64,000 bases of DNA from Deinococcus planocerae (GCF_002869765.1 NZ_PNOR01000007.1:1-64000); one strand, 5' to 3'; positions 23,147-37,667 are shown, counted from the stretch's first letter. A program made the numbers and translations. The notes: generated by a model from the letters alone, not told the origin.

Positions 23147-23792
23147 CTACAGCGCCGCCGCCAGCCGACCGAACAGCGCGGGCACGGGCGGCGCGTCTCC
23201 CCCGTTCACCCAGCCGAAGCGGCGGTCGCGCAGGTCGGCGTCCTCCCCCACCCCCAGCCCGCCGGGGAAGCGGGGGCGGAGGTCGAGGGGGCCTGCGACC
23301 TCACGCGCGCCGGGGAGGACGCTCAGGGCCCGCTCCACCTCCCGCGCGTGGCCGAAGTGCATCAGGTGGACTTCCTCCCCGTCCTGCCAGGCGAAGCGGG
23401 CGCCCACGTCCCCGAGGGCGGCGAGGCTCCCGGGCGCCGCGACATGCCGCACGCTCAGACCCGGGCGCAGCCGCAGGGTGACCTCCAGCGCCTCGCCCAT
23501 CACCCCGAACGAGCCGACGAAGGGGCGGGTGAGGTCGTAGCCCTGGACGTTCTTCACCGTGCGCCCGCCCGCCCGCACGACGCGGCCCGAGGGAGCGCGG
23601 AAGGTCACGCCGAGCACCTCCGCCCCGAAGAAGAAGGTCTGCCCGAAGCCTCCGCGTGAGACGAGGCCACCCACGCCGCCGGGCAGTTCGACGCGCGGGA
23701 AGGGGGGAAAGAGACCGGGAGGGAGGGCCGCGTACACCTCCAGCAGTCCGGTGTCGCCGCTCACCGTCACCGTCTGGTCGCCCGGGGAGAGG

Positions 23793-23806
<14 letters not shown>
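23147..23806 (-). CDS. glcE: Glycolate oxidase FAD-binding subunit GlcE, short form
   Basis: This is a 219-residue FAD-binding-4-type protein. The motifs [20 protein letters not shown] and [19 protein letters not shown] match GlcE, the second flavin subunit of glycolate oxidase. It is clearly shorter than the roughly 350 residues of E. coli GlcE, missing most of the N-terminal FAD strand region and some of the C-terminal cap. The reading frame shows no break. It starts 14 nt inside the end of glcD and is the last gene of glcF-glcD-glcE. Confidence 0.82.
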
Positions 23807-25241
<1,435 letters not shown>

Positions 25242-25254
25242 AGGCAACCCCTCC

Positions 25255-25384
25255 GACCCCTTCGGGGCCACCTTCCCTTAAAAGGAAGGCATGGTGCCTG
25301 ATTTTCCGGCTCCCCTCTCAGGAGACTCGTACGAGCTGCTTGCAAAGCTGTCGGCGCAGCCGACTGAGTGGTCGTCAGCGACCA
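25255..25384. repeat. Mosaic of short palindromes between glcF and glcD
   Basis: The 145-nt gap between glcF and glcD is almost entirely hairpin-forming: CCCC/GGGG at 25257-25267, CCTTCC/GGAAGG at 25271-25289, GTCGGC/GCCGAC at 25350-25364 and TGGTCG/CGACCA at 25369-25384, with a GGCTCCCCTCTCAGGAG block between them. The layout resembles the interspersed REP-like intergenic repeats seen in many bacterial genomes. Only one copy is in this window, so its repeated nature is inferred. Confidence 0.55.
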
Positions 25385-25386
25385 GC

Positions 25387-26664
25387 TCACAATTCCCCCC
25401 GGTACGCCAGGTCCAGCACCTCGACCGTGTGCATCACCGGCACCCGGTCCCCCGCTCGGCGCACATGGCTCTGAATCTGGGTGTGGCAGCCGATGTTGCC
25501 GCTGGCGATGAGGTCGGGGGTGGTCGAGAGGATGTTCCTCGCCTTGCGGATGCCGAGCTGGTTCGCCAGTTCGGGCTGTTCGAGGTTGTACGTTCCCGCC
25601 GAGCCACAGCACAGGTCGCCTTCCGGCACCTCGGCCACCGTCACGCCGGGAATGGCGCGCAGCAGTTCGCGGGGGGCGGCACGGACGCCCTGCGCGTGGG
25701 CGAGGTGGCAGGCGTCGTGGTAGGCGACGGTCAGGGGGCGCGAGGTGGGCATGGGCCGCTCCAGGTCACCCTCGCGCAGGAGCCCCCCCAGGTACTCCGA
25801 GATGTCCTGCACCTTCGCCGCGAAGGCCCGCGCCCGCTCCTCGTCCGGCAGACCGTGCAGGACCACCGGGTATTCCTTGAGCCCTGCCCCGCAGCCCGCC
25901 GCGTTGGAGAGGATCGCGTCGTACTCGTCTGGATGGAAGGCGTCCAGGTTCTGACGGACCAGCCGCAGGGCCTCGTCGCGGGCGCCCGTGTGGAGGGCGG
26001 CGGCCCCGCAGCAGCCCTGCCCTTCGGGGATGACGACCTCGACGCCGTTGCGGGAGAGCACCCGCAGGGTGGCGGCGTTGAAGTTGGGCGTGAGGGCCTG
26101 CTGGGCGCACCCGGCGAGGAAGGCGACCCGGCCCCGCCTCTTGCTCTTCGCAGGGGTGAACCCGGCGTTCGGCTGCATCGCCGGGACCCGCTCCGGCAAG
26201 AGGTCCATCGGGGCGCGCAGGGCGGCGGGCAGCAGGGGGGCGAGCGGCTTAGCGTACTGGCCGATCCTCGCCGCGACGCTGAAGACCTTCGGGGCGGGAA
26301 GAATCTTGAGGATGGCCGAGCGCTTGGCCCGGTCGAGGGGGCTGCGCTGGCGCCGGGGCTCGCTCCAGCCGCGGAAGGAGGTGATGAGTTCGCCGTAGGG
26401 CACGCCGCTGGGGCAGGCGGTCACGCACGCCTGACAGCCCAGGCAGCGGTCGAGGTGGGGGGCGGCGTCTTCGAGGGGAAGCGCGCCCTCCAGCACCTCC
26501 TTCATCAGGACGATGCGCCCGCGCGGGGAATCCATCTCGTCGCCGAGCAGCGCGTAGGTCGGGCAGGCGGGCAGACAGAAGCCGCAGTGAACGCAGGCGT
26601 CGACCGCGTGCGCCATCACCTCGCCCTGTGGCCCCAGTTGAAGCACGGGAATCTCGTTGTTCAC
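25387..26664 (-). CDS. glcF: Glycolate oxidase iron-sulfur subunit GlcF
   Basis: This 425-residue electron-transfer subunit carries two 4Fe-4S sites in the N-terminal third ([14 protein letters not shown] and [14 protein letters not shown]) and two CCG-type domains (around GCCGAAALH and [14 protein letters not shown], then [10 protein letters not shown]) that bind further cofactor. It passes electrons from GlcD/GlcE to the membrane quinone pool. GTG 26664 is the in-frame start. Just before it is a leaderless five-codon ORF whose TGA overlaps this GTG, so translation may be coupled. It is the first gene of the glc set. Confidence 0.88.
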   Translation of the reverse strand: MNNEIPVLQLGPQGEVMAHAVDACVHCGFCLPACPTYALLGDEMDSPRGRIVLMKEVLEGALPLEDAAPHLDRCLGCQACVTACPSGVPYGELITSFRGWSEPRRQRSPLDRAKRSAILKILPAPKVFSVAARIGQYAKPLAPLLPAALRAPMDLLPERVPAMQPNAGFTPAKSKRRGRVAFLAGCAQQALTPNFNAATLRVLSRNGVEVVIPEGQGCCGAAALHTGARDEALRLVRQNLDAFHPDEYDAILSNAAGCGAGLKEYPVVLHGLPDEERARAFAAKVQDISEYLGGLLREGDLERPMPTSRPLTVAYHDACHLAHAQGVRAAPRELLRAIPGVTVAEVPEGDLCCGSAGTYNLEQPELANQLGIRKARNILSTTPDLIASGNIGCHTQIQSHVRRAGDRVPVMHTVEVLDLAYRGEL

Positions 26665-26678
26665 GGGCGGGCCCTCAT
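26661..26678 (-). other. Leaderless five-codon ORF coupled to glcF
   Basis: On the minus strand ATG AGG GCC CGC CCG TGA (MRARP) runs from 26678, and its TGA overlaps the glcF GTG as GTGA. A TATCCT box lies 7 nt before the ATG, the same spacing seen at the leaderless genes here, so ribosomes should load at this ATG and reach glcF by reinitiation. Alternatively a 1-nt indel separates the ATG from the glcF frame. Confidence 0.5.
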
Positions 26679-26685
26679 GACAGGC

Positions 26686-26691
26686 AGGATA
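26686..26691 (-). promoter_or_regulatory. Leaderless -10 box for the glcF leader ORF
   Basis: TATCCT (minus strand) lies 7 nt from ATG 26678. Confidence 0.5.
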
Positions 26692-26781
26692 GGCGCAGGG
26701 GCACAGGACAAAAGGAAGTCATGTAGCCTGCCGCCTCGCCTCCCCCGCCGTGCCGCCCGGAGACCCCACCCGGGCCCAGCC

Positions 26782-26886
26782 TCACTTCAGGCTGTCCGCC
26801 GAGACGTTCTGGATGTTGGCGACCTGGGGCTGCAACACGTCGTCAAAACGCATGACCGGCAGCCGGGAGCGGGCACGCGAGGTTCC
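26782..26886 (-). other. Short open stretch downstream of dinB, possible gene remnant
   Basis: Directly after the dinB stop the same frame continues for 34 codons to a TGA at 26784-26782. It encodes a protein-like tail that includes [20 protein letters not shown]. It has no credible start or ribosome-binding site. It may be the leftover 3' end of a lost gene. The rest of the 26692-26886 gap shows nothing else. Confidence 0.25.
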
Positions 26887-27966
26887 TCACCCCGGAGGCA
26901 GGCCGAAGAGGGTGGGGGGAGGGTCGGCGGGGGGGCCCAACCCGGAGACGGTGATCCCCACGAGCCGCACCCCGCGGCCCCCGATCAGCTCGGCGCTCAC
27001 GAGGCGGGCGGCGGTGCGGCAAAGCGTCCCCGCGTCGCGCACGGGGTAGCCCAGGGTGACCCGCCGGGTGACGACGGCCCGGCTGTCGAACCTCAGCTTG
27101 AGGATGACCACCCGCCCCGAGAGCCCCGCCCGCACGAGCCGCGTCTCCACCGACCGGGCGAGGTCCGGCAGCACCCCGCGCACCTGCTCCGGGGTCCGCA
27201 GGTCGTCGGCGTAGGTCTCCTCCGTCCCGATGCTCACGGGCGCGCGGCCTTGCTCCACCGGGCGGTCATCCTGCCCCCGGGCGATGCGGGCGAAATGCTC
27301 GCCGACCCGCCCGAACCACGCCACGAGCTGCTCCGGCGGCACGGAGCGCAGGTCCGCTCCCGTGTGGATGCCGTGCGCGGCGAGCTTCGCGGCGGTCGCC
27401 GGGCCGATGCCGTGGAAGTCGCCGGTGGGCAGGGCCGCCAGCAGCGCGTCCGCCTCCCGGGGCAGCAGCAGGGTCAGGCCGTCGGGCTTGTTCATGCCGC
27501 TCGCCAGCTTCGCCAGGAACTTATTGACGCTCACCCCCGCCGTGGCGGTGAGTCCAGTCGCACCGTGAATCTCAGCGCGGATGCGCTGCGCGATGCGGGT
27601 GGCACTCGGCCCACCCTGAAGCGGCGCCGTCACGTCCAGGTACGCCTCGTCGAGCGACAGCGGCTCGACGAGGGGCGTGTAGGCGGCAAAAATGTCCCGC
27701 ACCTGCGCGCTCACCTCGCGGTAGGCGCCCAGCCTCGGCTCCACGACGGTCAAACCGGGGCAGCGTTCGAGGGCGCGGTAGAGGGGCATGGCGCTGCGCA
27801 CCCCGAACACCCGCGCCTCGTAGCTGGCGGTGAGGACCACCGAGCGCTTGCCGCCCCAGGCGACGGCGAGGGGACGCCCGCGCAGCCGCGGATCGTCGCG
27901 CCGCTCCACGGACGCGTAGAAGGCGTCCATGTCCACGTGGATGATCTTGCGTGTCGCCCCCTCCAC
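26887..27966 (-). CDS. dinB: DNA polymerase IV (Y-family translesion polymerase)
   Basis: This 359-residue error-prone polymerase bypasses lesions. The family motifs are present: [14 protein letters not shown] with the first catalytic Asp, and [12 protein letters not shown] with the Asp-Glu pair; [14 protein letters not shown] and the helix-hairpin-helix around [19 protein letters not shown] follow. The C-terminal little-finger domain is present, and the end (PTLFGLPPG) could serve as a weak sliding-clamp motif. GTG 27966 has TACACT 7 nt upstream, inside the 16-nt gap after the methyltransferase gene, so dinB can be transcribed independently as a leaderless mRNA. Confidence 0.93.
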   Translation of the reverse strand: MEGATRKIIHVDMDAFYASVERRDDPRLRGRPLAVAWGGKRSVVLTASYEARVFGVRSAMPLYRALERCPGLTVVEPRLGAYREVSAQVRDIFAAYTPLVEPLSLDEAYLDVTAPLQGGPSATRIAQRIRAEIHGATGLTATAGVSVNKFLAKLASGMNKPDGLTLLLPREADALLAALPTGDFHGIGPATAAKLAAHGIHTGADLRSVPPEQLVAWFGRVGEHFARIARGQDDRPVEQGRAPVSIGTEETYADDLRTPEQVRGVLPDLARSVETRLVRAGLSGRVVILKLRFDSRAVVTRRVTLGYPVRDAGTLCRTAARLVSAELIGGRGVRLVGITVSGLGPPADPPPTLFGLPPG

Positions 27967-27973
27967 CCCTCCA

Positions 27974-27979
27974 AGTGTA
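27974..27979 (-). promoter_or_regulatory. Leaderless -10 box for dinB
   Basis: TACACT (minus strand) lies 7 nt from GTG 27966, within the short gap after the methyltransferase gene. Confidence 0.5.
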
Positions 27980-27982
27980 GGC

Positions 27983-29206
27983 TCAGGCTTCGAGCCCGAT
28001 AAAGACGGCCTTGAGGTACTCGGCCTCGGGGAAGGTGGCGGGGTGGTCGGGCGCGTGGCGGGTCGTGGCGAGTTCGCGCCACCGCCGGCCAGTACGCTCC
28101 GCCGCCGCGCGCACCACGTCCCAGAACTCCTCCGCTCCCACGTGGGCCGAGCACGAGGCGCTGACGAGGATGCCGCCCGGCGCGAGCCGCCGCAGCCCGT
28201 CCGCCGCCAGCCTCCCGTAGGCCCGGATCGCCCCGGCCCGTTCCGCCTCCCGCCGCGCGAGGGACGGGGGATCGAGGACGATCAGGTCGAACGTGCGCCG
28301 TGTGGTGGAAAGCCACTCGAACACGTCGGCCTGCACGGTTTCGTGGTGGCAGGCGGCGACGCTCGGGTCGTCCTCGTTCAGGGCGAAGTTGCGCCGGGCG
28401 CCCTCCAGAGCGTGCGCGCTGATGTCGAGGCTCACGACCCCTTGCGCCCCACCCCGCGCCGCGTACAGCGAGAAGCCCCCGGAGAAGGAAAAGGCGTTGA
28501 GCACCCGCCTGTCCCGCGAGAGGTCCCCCACCCGGCGGCGGTTCTCGCGCTGGTCGAGGAAAAAGCCCGTCTTCTGCCCGCGCACCACGTCCGCCTCGAA
28601 GCGGAGGCCCGACTCGCGGAAGATGACCGGGCCGTCCGGCTCCTGCCCGACGAGCGTCAGGCCGTCGTGCAGGCCCACCTCCCCCGCCGCGTCCCGGGTG
28701 TTGCGGCTCAGGCGCAGGACGACCCGGAAGCCAGGGGAACGGTCCTCCAACAGCCCCAGCAACAGGGGCAGGTGCGGAAACCAGGCCGCCGTATAGAGCT
28801 TGAGGACGAGCGTGTCGGCGTACCGGTCCACCACCGCGCCGGGAAAGCCGTCCGACTCGCCGTTGACCACCCGGTAACCGTCCGTATCCGGGCCGAAGAG
28901 GGGGGCACGGCGCAGGAGGGCGGCGTCCAGCCGGGCCGCCCACCACGCCCCGTCCACGGTGACGGGCGAGCCCGCGTGCAGCACCCGCAGCCGCAGCGGC
29001 GACGCGGGATCGTACAGGCCGAGGGCGAGAAAACGGTCGCGGCGGTCGTACACGACGGCGATCTCCCCGGCCTCGCCCCCCCGGTTTTGCTCGCGCACGC
29101 TGCCCTCGTAGAGCCAGGGGTGCCCCGCGCGCAGGTGCGACTCCGCTGCCGCCGTCACGCGCAGACGCAGGCGAGGGCGGGCAGGCTTGGGGGCAGAGGC
29201 AGACAT
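27983..29206 (-). CDS. Class I rRNA methyltransferase (RlmI-like, PUA domain)
   Basis: This 407-residue protein has an N-terminal PUA-type RNA-binding domain ([12 protein letters not shown] near residues 28-40, [16 protein letters not shown]) and a Rossmann methyltransferase domain ([16 protein letters not shown] as the SAM loop, [14 protein letters not shown], and [12 protein letters not shown] as the catalytic DPP motif). This architecture is that of RlmI, which makes m5C1962 in 23S rRNA. A Cys is present near the C-terminus in SASCSAHVG, as in RlmI-like enzymes. Leaderless start at ATG 29206. dinB follows after 16 nt. Confidence 0.87.
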   Translation of the reverse strand: MSASAPKPARPRLRLRVTAAAESHLRAGHPWLYEGSVREQNRGGEAGEIAVVYDRRDRFLALGLYDPASPLRLRVLHAGSPVTVDGAWWAARLDAALLRRAPLFGPDTDGYRVVNGESDGFPGAVVDRYADTLVLKLYTAAWFPHLPLLLGLLEDRSPGFRVVLRLSRNTRDAAGEVGLHDGLTLVGQEPDGPVIFRESGLRFEADVVRGQKTGFFLDQRENRRRVGDLSRDRRVLNAFSFSGGFSLYAARGGAQGVVSLDISAHALEGARRNFALNEDDPSVAACHHETVQADVFEWLSTTRRTFDLIVLDPPSLARREAERAGAIRAYGRLAADGLRRLAPGGILVSASCSAHVGAEEFWDVVRAAAERTGRRWRELATTRHAPDHPATFPEAEYLKAVFIGLEA

Positions 29207-29212
29207 GGGGGA

Positions 29213-29218
29213 AGGGTA
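29213..29218 (-). promoter_or_regulatory. Leaderless -10 box for the RlmI-like gene
   Basis: TACCCT (minus strand) lies 6 nt from ATG 29206. Confidence 0.55.
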
Positions 29219-29328
29219 GCGCTCGCACCTGCGGGTGAGACAGATGGGCGAACTGGGCAGGCCGGATTGACGCCGCGTTCAGGTGGCTGTCAGGTTCGGA
29301 GCGCTACCGTGGACGCTGGAGGCCAGGC

Positions 29329-30306
29329 ATGAGCGTGCGCGCGTTTCTCTACGATTCGGACGGCGAGGACCAGGAGGTGGAGCTGACCCCCGAGCGGGTC
29401 GCGGGGCTGACGGACCGGCACCTGCTGTGGGTGGACGTGACGGCGCCCGGGCGGGAGGAACTGGACCGCCTCCGAACGGTGCTGGGGCTCCACCGCGAGT
29501 CGGTGCGCACGGTCCTCAACCCGGTCGGACGGCCCCGCCTGGAGAATTTCGGGCGGTACTTCCAGATCAACGTGGTCGCCGTCGAGACGGTGGCGGGCGA
29601 GCCGACCGACTACCGGGCGGTGCCGCTCGACTTTTTCTCCGGGCCCAACTACGTGGTGACGGTCCACCCGGACGAGGTGACCTTCCTGCGCGACTTCCGC
29701 GATCAGGTGCGGGGCGACTCCGACATCGGGCAACTCACGTCGGCGGCCTTCCTGGCGGCGCTCCTCGACTGGCACGTGACGAGCTACCTGCGGGTGCTCG
29801 ACGACCTGGAGGGCGAGGTGGACGACCTCGACGAGGCGGTGCTGCGCAACCCCGCCGACCGCGAGTTCCTGGAAGACCTCGTGACCCTGCGCCGCCGGGT
29901 GGGCCGGCTGCGCCGCCTGCTCGCCCCCCACCGCGAGGTCTACGCCGCCCTCGCCCGCCCCGACTTCACCTTCATCGCGGAGACGGAGCTGGGCGCGCAC
30001 TTCCGCACCCTCGAAGACCGCTTCGACCGGGCGCTGGACTCCATCGAGAACGCCCGCGACCTCGTGCTGGGCTCCTTCGAGCTGTACACGACCGGGACCA
30101 GCCAGCGCACGAACGATTCCGTGCGCGTCCTGACCGTGGTGACGGTGCTGCTGGGCCTCGTCGGCGCGGTGGCGGGGCTGATGGGCACCAACTTCACGGT
30201 GGAATTCTACAAGAGCGGCACCCACGGCTTCGAGTTGATGCTCGCCGCGCTCGCCGTCGCCAGCCTGCTCATCGTGTGGCACGCCCGGCGCAGCCGCTGG
30301 GTGTGA
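29329..30306 (+). CDS. corA: CorA-family divalent metal transporter
   Basis: This 325-residue channel-type Mg/Co transporter has a large soluble funnel (residues 1-255, rich in charged helices such as LRVLDDLEGEVDDLDEAVL) and two C-terminal membrane helices. The signature loop after the first helix reads GLMGTNFTVEFY instead of the classic YGMN tripeptide, giving a GTN variant that may shift ion preference. The short basic tail HARRSRWV follows the last helix. The start ATG 29329 has GGAGG 6 nt upstream. It is divergent from the methyltransferase gene. Confidence 0.88.
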   Translation: MSVRAFLYDSDGEDQEVELTPERVAGLTDRHLLWVDVTAPGREELDRLRTVLGLHRESVRTVLNPVGRPRLENFGRYFQINVVAVETVAGEPTDYRAVPLDFFSGPNYVVTVHPDEVTFLRDFRDQVRGDSDIGQLTSAAFLAALLDWHVTSYLRVLDDLEGEVDDLDEAVLRNPADREFLEDLVTLRRRVGRLRRLLAPHREVYAALARPDFTFIAETELGAHFRTLEDRFDRALDSIENARDLVLGSFELYTTGTSQRTNDSVRVLTVVTVLLGLVGAVAGLMGTNFTVEFYKSGTHGFELMLAALAVASLLIVWHARRSRWV

Positions 30307-30359
30307 TGGCGGCACCCGTGGGCTGTCCGAAAGTGGACGCCGCTCCACGCGCCCTGCTC

Positions 30360-30365
30360 TACCCT
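30360..30365 (+). promoter_or_regulatory. Leaderless -10 box for the beta-propeller gene
   Basis: TACCCT lies 6 nt before ATG 30372. Confidence 0.5.
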
Positions 30366-30371
30366 GAGGCC

Positions 30372-31193
30372 ATGAGCCGCCTCCTGGCCCTCGGCCTCGC
30401 CCTGCTCCCTGCGCAGGCCGCCGCCCAGCTCCGCGCCGACCTCCAAAAGGACACGCCGCCGGGTCAGGCCACGTTGAGGGTCTACGACGGCGAAAAGTTA
30501 CGATTTCAAGCCACGACCCAGGGGCTCAGCGCCGTAACGGAGAGCAAGTTCAGCGCGGACGGGCGGTGGCTGCTGAACGTGGCGAACGGGAACGGCTACG
30601 TCCAACTCTGGAACGTGGAGAAAGGCGAACGGGTGAGGACATTCAGGGGGCGTTCCTCCCGCATCTTCGGGGCCGATTTCACGCCGGACAGCCAGCGGTT
30701 GCTGCTGGATTTCAGCGGGGATACCACGCGCCCGAATCCCCAGCGCCCCGCTTACCTACCCTCACCGTCACTCTGGGACCTCGCCACCCTGGAGCGAATC
30801 GCCTTTCTCTACGACGACAAACGCGAGAGCTTCTACGACGGGGCCGTCCACTTCAGCACCAACGGGCAGAAGATGGTCTTCACCCGCAAAACGGACCATT
30901 CATCCGGTCCAACCTCTGTCTGGGACGCCCGAACGGGGCAACATTTGAGCACTGTCTCTCGCCTCCCATACCTCCCGGGAACGCCAAACCGCTGGGGGAG
31001 TGAAGGTCAGGGTGGAGCCGGAGCCGCCGACGCCCGCCTCTCCCCCGAGGGCAGCCGCGTCCTCGTCCTGTACGTGGATGGGCGACTGGCCGAGTACGAC
31101 GCGAACACCGCCAAATTGCTGAGGGTGCGTGGCAAGGCGGGCGAGGCAGAGGCGCAGGCGCAGTTGGAGACCTTCGAGAAGTCAGTGCAATAA
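30372..31193 (+). CDS. Secreted WD40-like beta-propeller protein
   Basis: This 273-residue protein begins with a signal peptide (LLALGLALLPAQAAAQ). It continues with repeated WD40-type blades: SKFSADGRWLLNVANGNGYVQLWNVEKGERVRTF, written here only as its ends SKFSADGRW and QLWNVEKGE, then ADFTPDSQRLLLDFS, SLWDLATLERIAFL, VHFSTNGQKMVFTR and SVWDARTGQHLSTV. Only about five blades are visible, fewer than a full seven-blade propeller. No catalytic motif is seen, and the function is unknown. The middle of the gene is less GC-rich than its neighbours. It ends at a bidirectional terminator facing fadA. Confidence 0.7.
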   Translation: MSRLLALGLALLPAQAAAQLRADLQKDTPPGQATLRVYDGEKLRFQATTQGLSAVTESKFSADGRWLLNVANGNGYVQLWNVEKGERVRTFRGRSSRIFGADFTPDSQRLLLDFSGDTTRPNPQRPAYLPSPSLWDLATLERIAFLYDDKRESFYDGAVHFSTNGQKMVFTRKTDHSSGPTSVWDARTGQHLSTVSRLPYLPGTPNRWGSEGQGGAGAADARLSPEGSRVLVLYVDGRLAEYDANTAKLLRVRGKAGEAEAQAQLETFEKSVQ

Positions 31194-31222
31194 AAAAGCG
31201 GCCCCGTGAGGCCGCCTGTTTT
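31192..31222. terminator. Bidirectional terminator
   Basis: GCGGCC (31198-31203) pairs with GGCCGC (31210-31215). The plus strand is followed by TGTTTT, and the minus strand by six T (complement of 31192-31197), so the minus side (fadA) is the stronger. Confidence 0.9.
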
Positions 31223-31232
31223 GACCTGTCCC

Positions 31233-32430
<1,198 letters not shown>

Positions 32431-32438
<8 letters not shown>

Positions 32439-32907
32439 GACTATCTCCTTGATTGACGAGGATTTTCTTGCTTTCCCATACTGCGCGAAGAGGCTCAGCC
32501 CTAACTTGTCGGAGGAAGTGACTTACAAGGGTAGTTGACGCGAGTTCCAGACTTTCGGGCAGTTGACTCGCCTGTACCATAGATTCGCGGAAGAGAACTT
32601 CAGACGAACCCTCCGCTTGAGTCTCGTAATGAAGTGCAACGAAGTCGGCGGAAACGGTAGCTTTATCTCCGTCTACCTTCAAACAGAGGTACCAGAACAA
32701 CCCAAAAGACCCTTCAAAGTACACAGCTAGGCCAGACCGCATCAGGGCAGGATCGCCCTCAGATGCCGCCTCGAAAAAGCTTACTTCACGCAGTTCCTTG
32801 CAACTGAAGCCGAAACGCTCTTCGTAGGTCAGACCCTCCAACAAATCGCAGACCCTAGACCAAACATCAAATGCAGAGATGGCCCGAGAAAGCTCGCTCA
32901 ACATCAT
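32431..32907 (-). CDS. Unknown 158-residue protein inside the fad operon
   Basis: I do not recognise this protein. It is soluble, acidic, with no membrane segment and no obvious catalytic motif; notable stretches are [20 protein letters not shown] and [17 protein letters not shown] 32907 (a double ATG) begins 2 nt after the stop of the hydrolase gene, and its TGA overlaps the fadA start by 8 nt. Base composition and codon use are visibly less GC-rich than the genes on both sides, pointing to recent acquisition. A longer frame starting at 33627 is only a shadow of the hydrolase gene. Confidence 0.6.
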
Positions 32908-32909
32908 GA

Positions 32910-34079
32910 TTACCCCAACACCCGCGCCATGAACCCCTCCAGCGCCGCGTCGTACCCCGCCGGGTCGATGTTCCAACAGCGGATGTGCTTGGCTCCCTCG
33001 ACCCGGTGGTACTCCACCAGATCGGGGCGGGCGGCGGCGAGGGCGTCGGCCTGCCCCACCGGAATGGTGCGGTCGCGGGTGCCGTGCCACAGGAGGATGG
33101 GCACCCGGAAGCCCGGGGCGGCCCTGATTTGGTCCACCGCGTCGAAGTCCTGGCCGCTGCGGCGGGTGACGACGTACTGCACGAAGGTCGCCACATGCCG
33201 CGCCACGAAGGGCGGCAGGCCGTACCGCCGCCCCTGCCAACGGATGGTCGCGCGCCAGTCGAGCACCGGGCAGTCGAGCATCACGCCTAGGACGGGGAGG
33301 GGGAACGGCTCGTGCTTGGGGCGCAGCACGCTCAGGACGATGTTGCCGCCCATGCTGAAGCCGTAGAGCACCGCCCGCCGGTAGCCCGCCTCCTTCGCCC
33401 ACTCCAGGGCGGCGAGCACGTCCTCGGCCTCCTCGTCGCCCAGGGTGTGATAGCCGTTCCCGGAGCGCGGGGCGCCGAAGGCATTGCGGAAGGTGACGAA
33501 GAGGGAGCCTGCGCCCGTCCGCCGCAGCGCCGGGAGCATCCGCAACGCCTGCGAACGCTGCCCGCCGTGCCCGTGAACGACGATCACGATAGCGTCGCGC
33601 TCGCCCGAGACCGGCGGAATGTGCCACGCGGGCATGTCCCCCAGCGGCGTGCTGATGGCGGTGTTCTCGTACTCCACGCCCAGTTGCGCCGGGGTGCCGT
33701 TGTAGACGAAGGTGGAGACCCAGGCGAGGGCGCCATTGGGCAGCACGCCGCGCTCCTCCTGCACCTCGCGCCTCACGAGGGTTCCCGCCATCTTTGCAGA
33801 GCCTAAAATCGCATGTCCCCGGTTGGGCCGCAGGGGCACGATGCCGATGACACCACGGGAGAGCGTCTCCGGCGAGGCGGGCAGGTAGACCGAGTTGCCC
33901 CGCCGCCCCACCGGAACGAACGTCCCCTTCACCCAGCGAGTCTTGGACCGCAGGGTGATGTCGGCGCCCACGAACGTTGCCGCTCCCAACAGGGCGACAT
34001 AGCCGAGAGCAGCCCAGGTGGCGACCTGGCGCTTGCGGACGTGGCGCAGACGGTCGAGGAGGCGGGGACGCTGGTTCAT
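32910..34079 (-). CDS. Membrane-anchored alpha/beta hydrolase
   Basis: This 389-residue protein has one N-terminal membrane helix ([20 protein letters not shown]) and an alpha/beta-hydrolase domain in which HGHGG forms the oxyanion region, GFSMGG holds the nucleophilic Ser, [12 protein letters not shown] the acidic residue and AKHIRCW the catalytic His. It may act on acyl-CoA or lipid esters given its place between fadB and the rest of the operon, but the substrate is unknown. It starts 3 nt after fadB ends, and the next gene starts 2 nt after its stop. Confidence 0.8.
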   Translation of the reverse strand: MNQRPRLLDRLRHVRKRQVATWAALGYVALLGAATFVGADITLRSKTRWVKGTFVPVGRRGNSVYLPASPETLSRGVIGIVPLRPNRGHAILGSAKMAGTLVRREVQEERGVLPNGALAWVSTFVYNGTPAQLGVEYENTAISTPLGDMPAWHIPPVSGERDAIVIVVHGHGGQRSQALRMLPALRRTGAGSLFVTFRNAFGAPRSGNGYHTLGDEEAEDVLAALEWAKEAGYRRAVLYGFSMGGNIVLSVLRPKHEPFPLPVLGVMLDCPVLDWRATIRWQGRRYGLPPFVARHVATFVQYVVTRRSGQDFDAVDQIRAAPGFRVPILLWHGTRDRTIPVGQADALAAARPDLVEYHRVEGAKHIRCWNIDPAGYDAALEGFMARVLG

Positions 34080-34082
34080 GGC

Positions 34083-36416
<2,334 letters not shown>

Positions 36417-36516
36417 GCGACCTCCGATAGCACAGAATAGATTCTTGAACTCGGTTCAAACTTTAGGGCGCGCGGGGGCGTTTTGTCCACCCGGAGCGCC
36501 ACAGATGGGACGGAGT

Positions 36517-37623
36517 TCAGCGTGCGGCGAGCCAGGTGCGGGCGGCGGTTTCGAGGGCGGCGAAGGAGGGGAAGCCAGCGGTTCGGGCGGCAACGTCGGC
36601 CTCCCCCGTCTCCGCGAAGGCCCGGGTGAGTTGCCAGGGTCCCTCCTTGCCCCGGGTGGCCGCCAGGAACTCCACCACCCCGAGGCCCTGGCGGTAGGCG
36701 TTGTCCCAGCGGGCCTCGGGCACGTTCGGGAAGTCGGCGAGGTCAGTCAGGGGCACCCAGCCCGAGCGGGCGTAGCCGTTCACGCGGCTCTGCCACGCCC
36801 CCCAGCCCCGCTCGGAGACGAAGGCGCGGGCCGCGAAGTTCGCCAGTCCCTCGTGGAGCCACCAGGGGATGCGCTTGTCCCGGCCCGGACCCGCCGCGAG
36901 GCCGACGGCGAGGTGGGTGAACTCGTGGGTGAGCACCCGCAACGTCGCCGCCTCGACCTCCGCCGGGGTTCCACCCGGCATGACGAGCTTGATCGCCTCG
37001 CCCGGCTCGTTCCAGCCCGCGACGGGGGGCAGGGAGAGGTAGACGCTGGCGCTCAGCCGCGGGGAGTCCGGGTAGACCTTGACCACGGCGCCCTCGGGCA
37101 CAGGCAGGCCCAGGACGTTCCTCACCTCCTGGGCGGCGCGGGGCAGCAGCGGGGCGAGGGGGGCGACACGCTCCGGCAGGCCCGGCACGTTCAGGGCGAG
37201 GAGGGTGCCCAGGCCCGTCTTCACCGGCGTGAACGCCTCCCCGGCATACCGCCACACCTCCCCCACCCGCACGAGTCCCACGGGCAGCGTGACGCGGCTC
37301 GGCTGTCCCTCGGCCCGGCTCTTGCCCTCCGGCACGCGCGTCCAGGCGAGGGTGAGGTTCGCGGACGCCCGCGCGCCCTCCTGCCGAACGTCGCTGAAGG
37401 TGTAAGTCACGTCCGTGGGCGTGCGGCGCGCGAGGTCCGCCGCGAAGTTCACCCCCTCCACGGTGAAGGTGCCGCCCGCAGCGAGGAGGGTGCGGTAGGC
37501 CGCGGCGTCTCCGGCACGGGCGGCCTGTTGGAGGGCCTGCGCCAACTCCCGTGGCGTGCGTTGCGCGAGGGCGGCGGGGCACAGCAGCGTCAGCCCCACG
37601 AGGAGGGCGGCACGAAAGATCAT
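36517..37623 (-). CDS. Secreted metallopeptidase-like protein (gluzincin, HEFTH)
   Basis: This 368-residue protein has a signal peptide (FRAALLVGLTLLCPAALA) and the zinc motif HEFTH in VLTHEFTHLAVGL, with a second conserved block WWLHEGLANFAA that supplies the third ligand. This arrangement fits the peptidase MA family. The N-terminal 150 residues look like a helical plus beta domain with no known match to me. The start ATG 37623 fits the signal peptide; a TAAGCT box 5 nt upstream may serve a leaderless transcript. The longer frame from 37782 is shadow. Confidence 0.72.
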   Translation of the reverse strand: MIFRAALLVGLTLLCPAALAQRTPRELAQALQQAARAGDAAAYRTLLAAGGTFTVEGVNFAADLARRTPTDVTYTFSDVRQEGARASANLTLAWTRVPEGKSRAEGQPSRVTLPVGLVRVGEVWRYAGEAFTPVKTGLGTLLALNVPGLPERVAPLAPLLPRAAQEVRNVLGLPVPEGAVVKVYPDSPRLSASVYLSLPPVAGWNEPGEAIKLVMPGGTPAEVEAATLRVLTHEFTHLAVGLAAGPGRDKRIPWWLHEGLANFAARAFVSERGWGAWQSRVNGYARSGWVPLTDLADFPNVPEARWDNAYRQGLGVVEFLAATRGKEGPWQLTRAFAETGEADVAARTAGFPSFAALETAARTWLAAR

Positions 37624-37667
37624 GCCCCAGCTTAGAGAGGCGGGCGGGCGGGGCGCCGGGCCCGAGC

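Noticed and set aside
25291..28002. A 903-codon plus-strand frame over glcF and dinB
   Set aside because: Shadow of two well-identified minus-strand genes.
32908..33627. Long N-terminal extension of the unknown 158-residue protein
   Set aside because: The extension is an Arg/Ala/Gly-rich out-of-frame reading of the hydrolase gene; the AT-richer coding signal begins at the double ATG at 32907.
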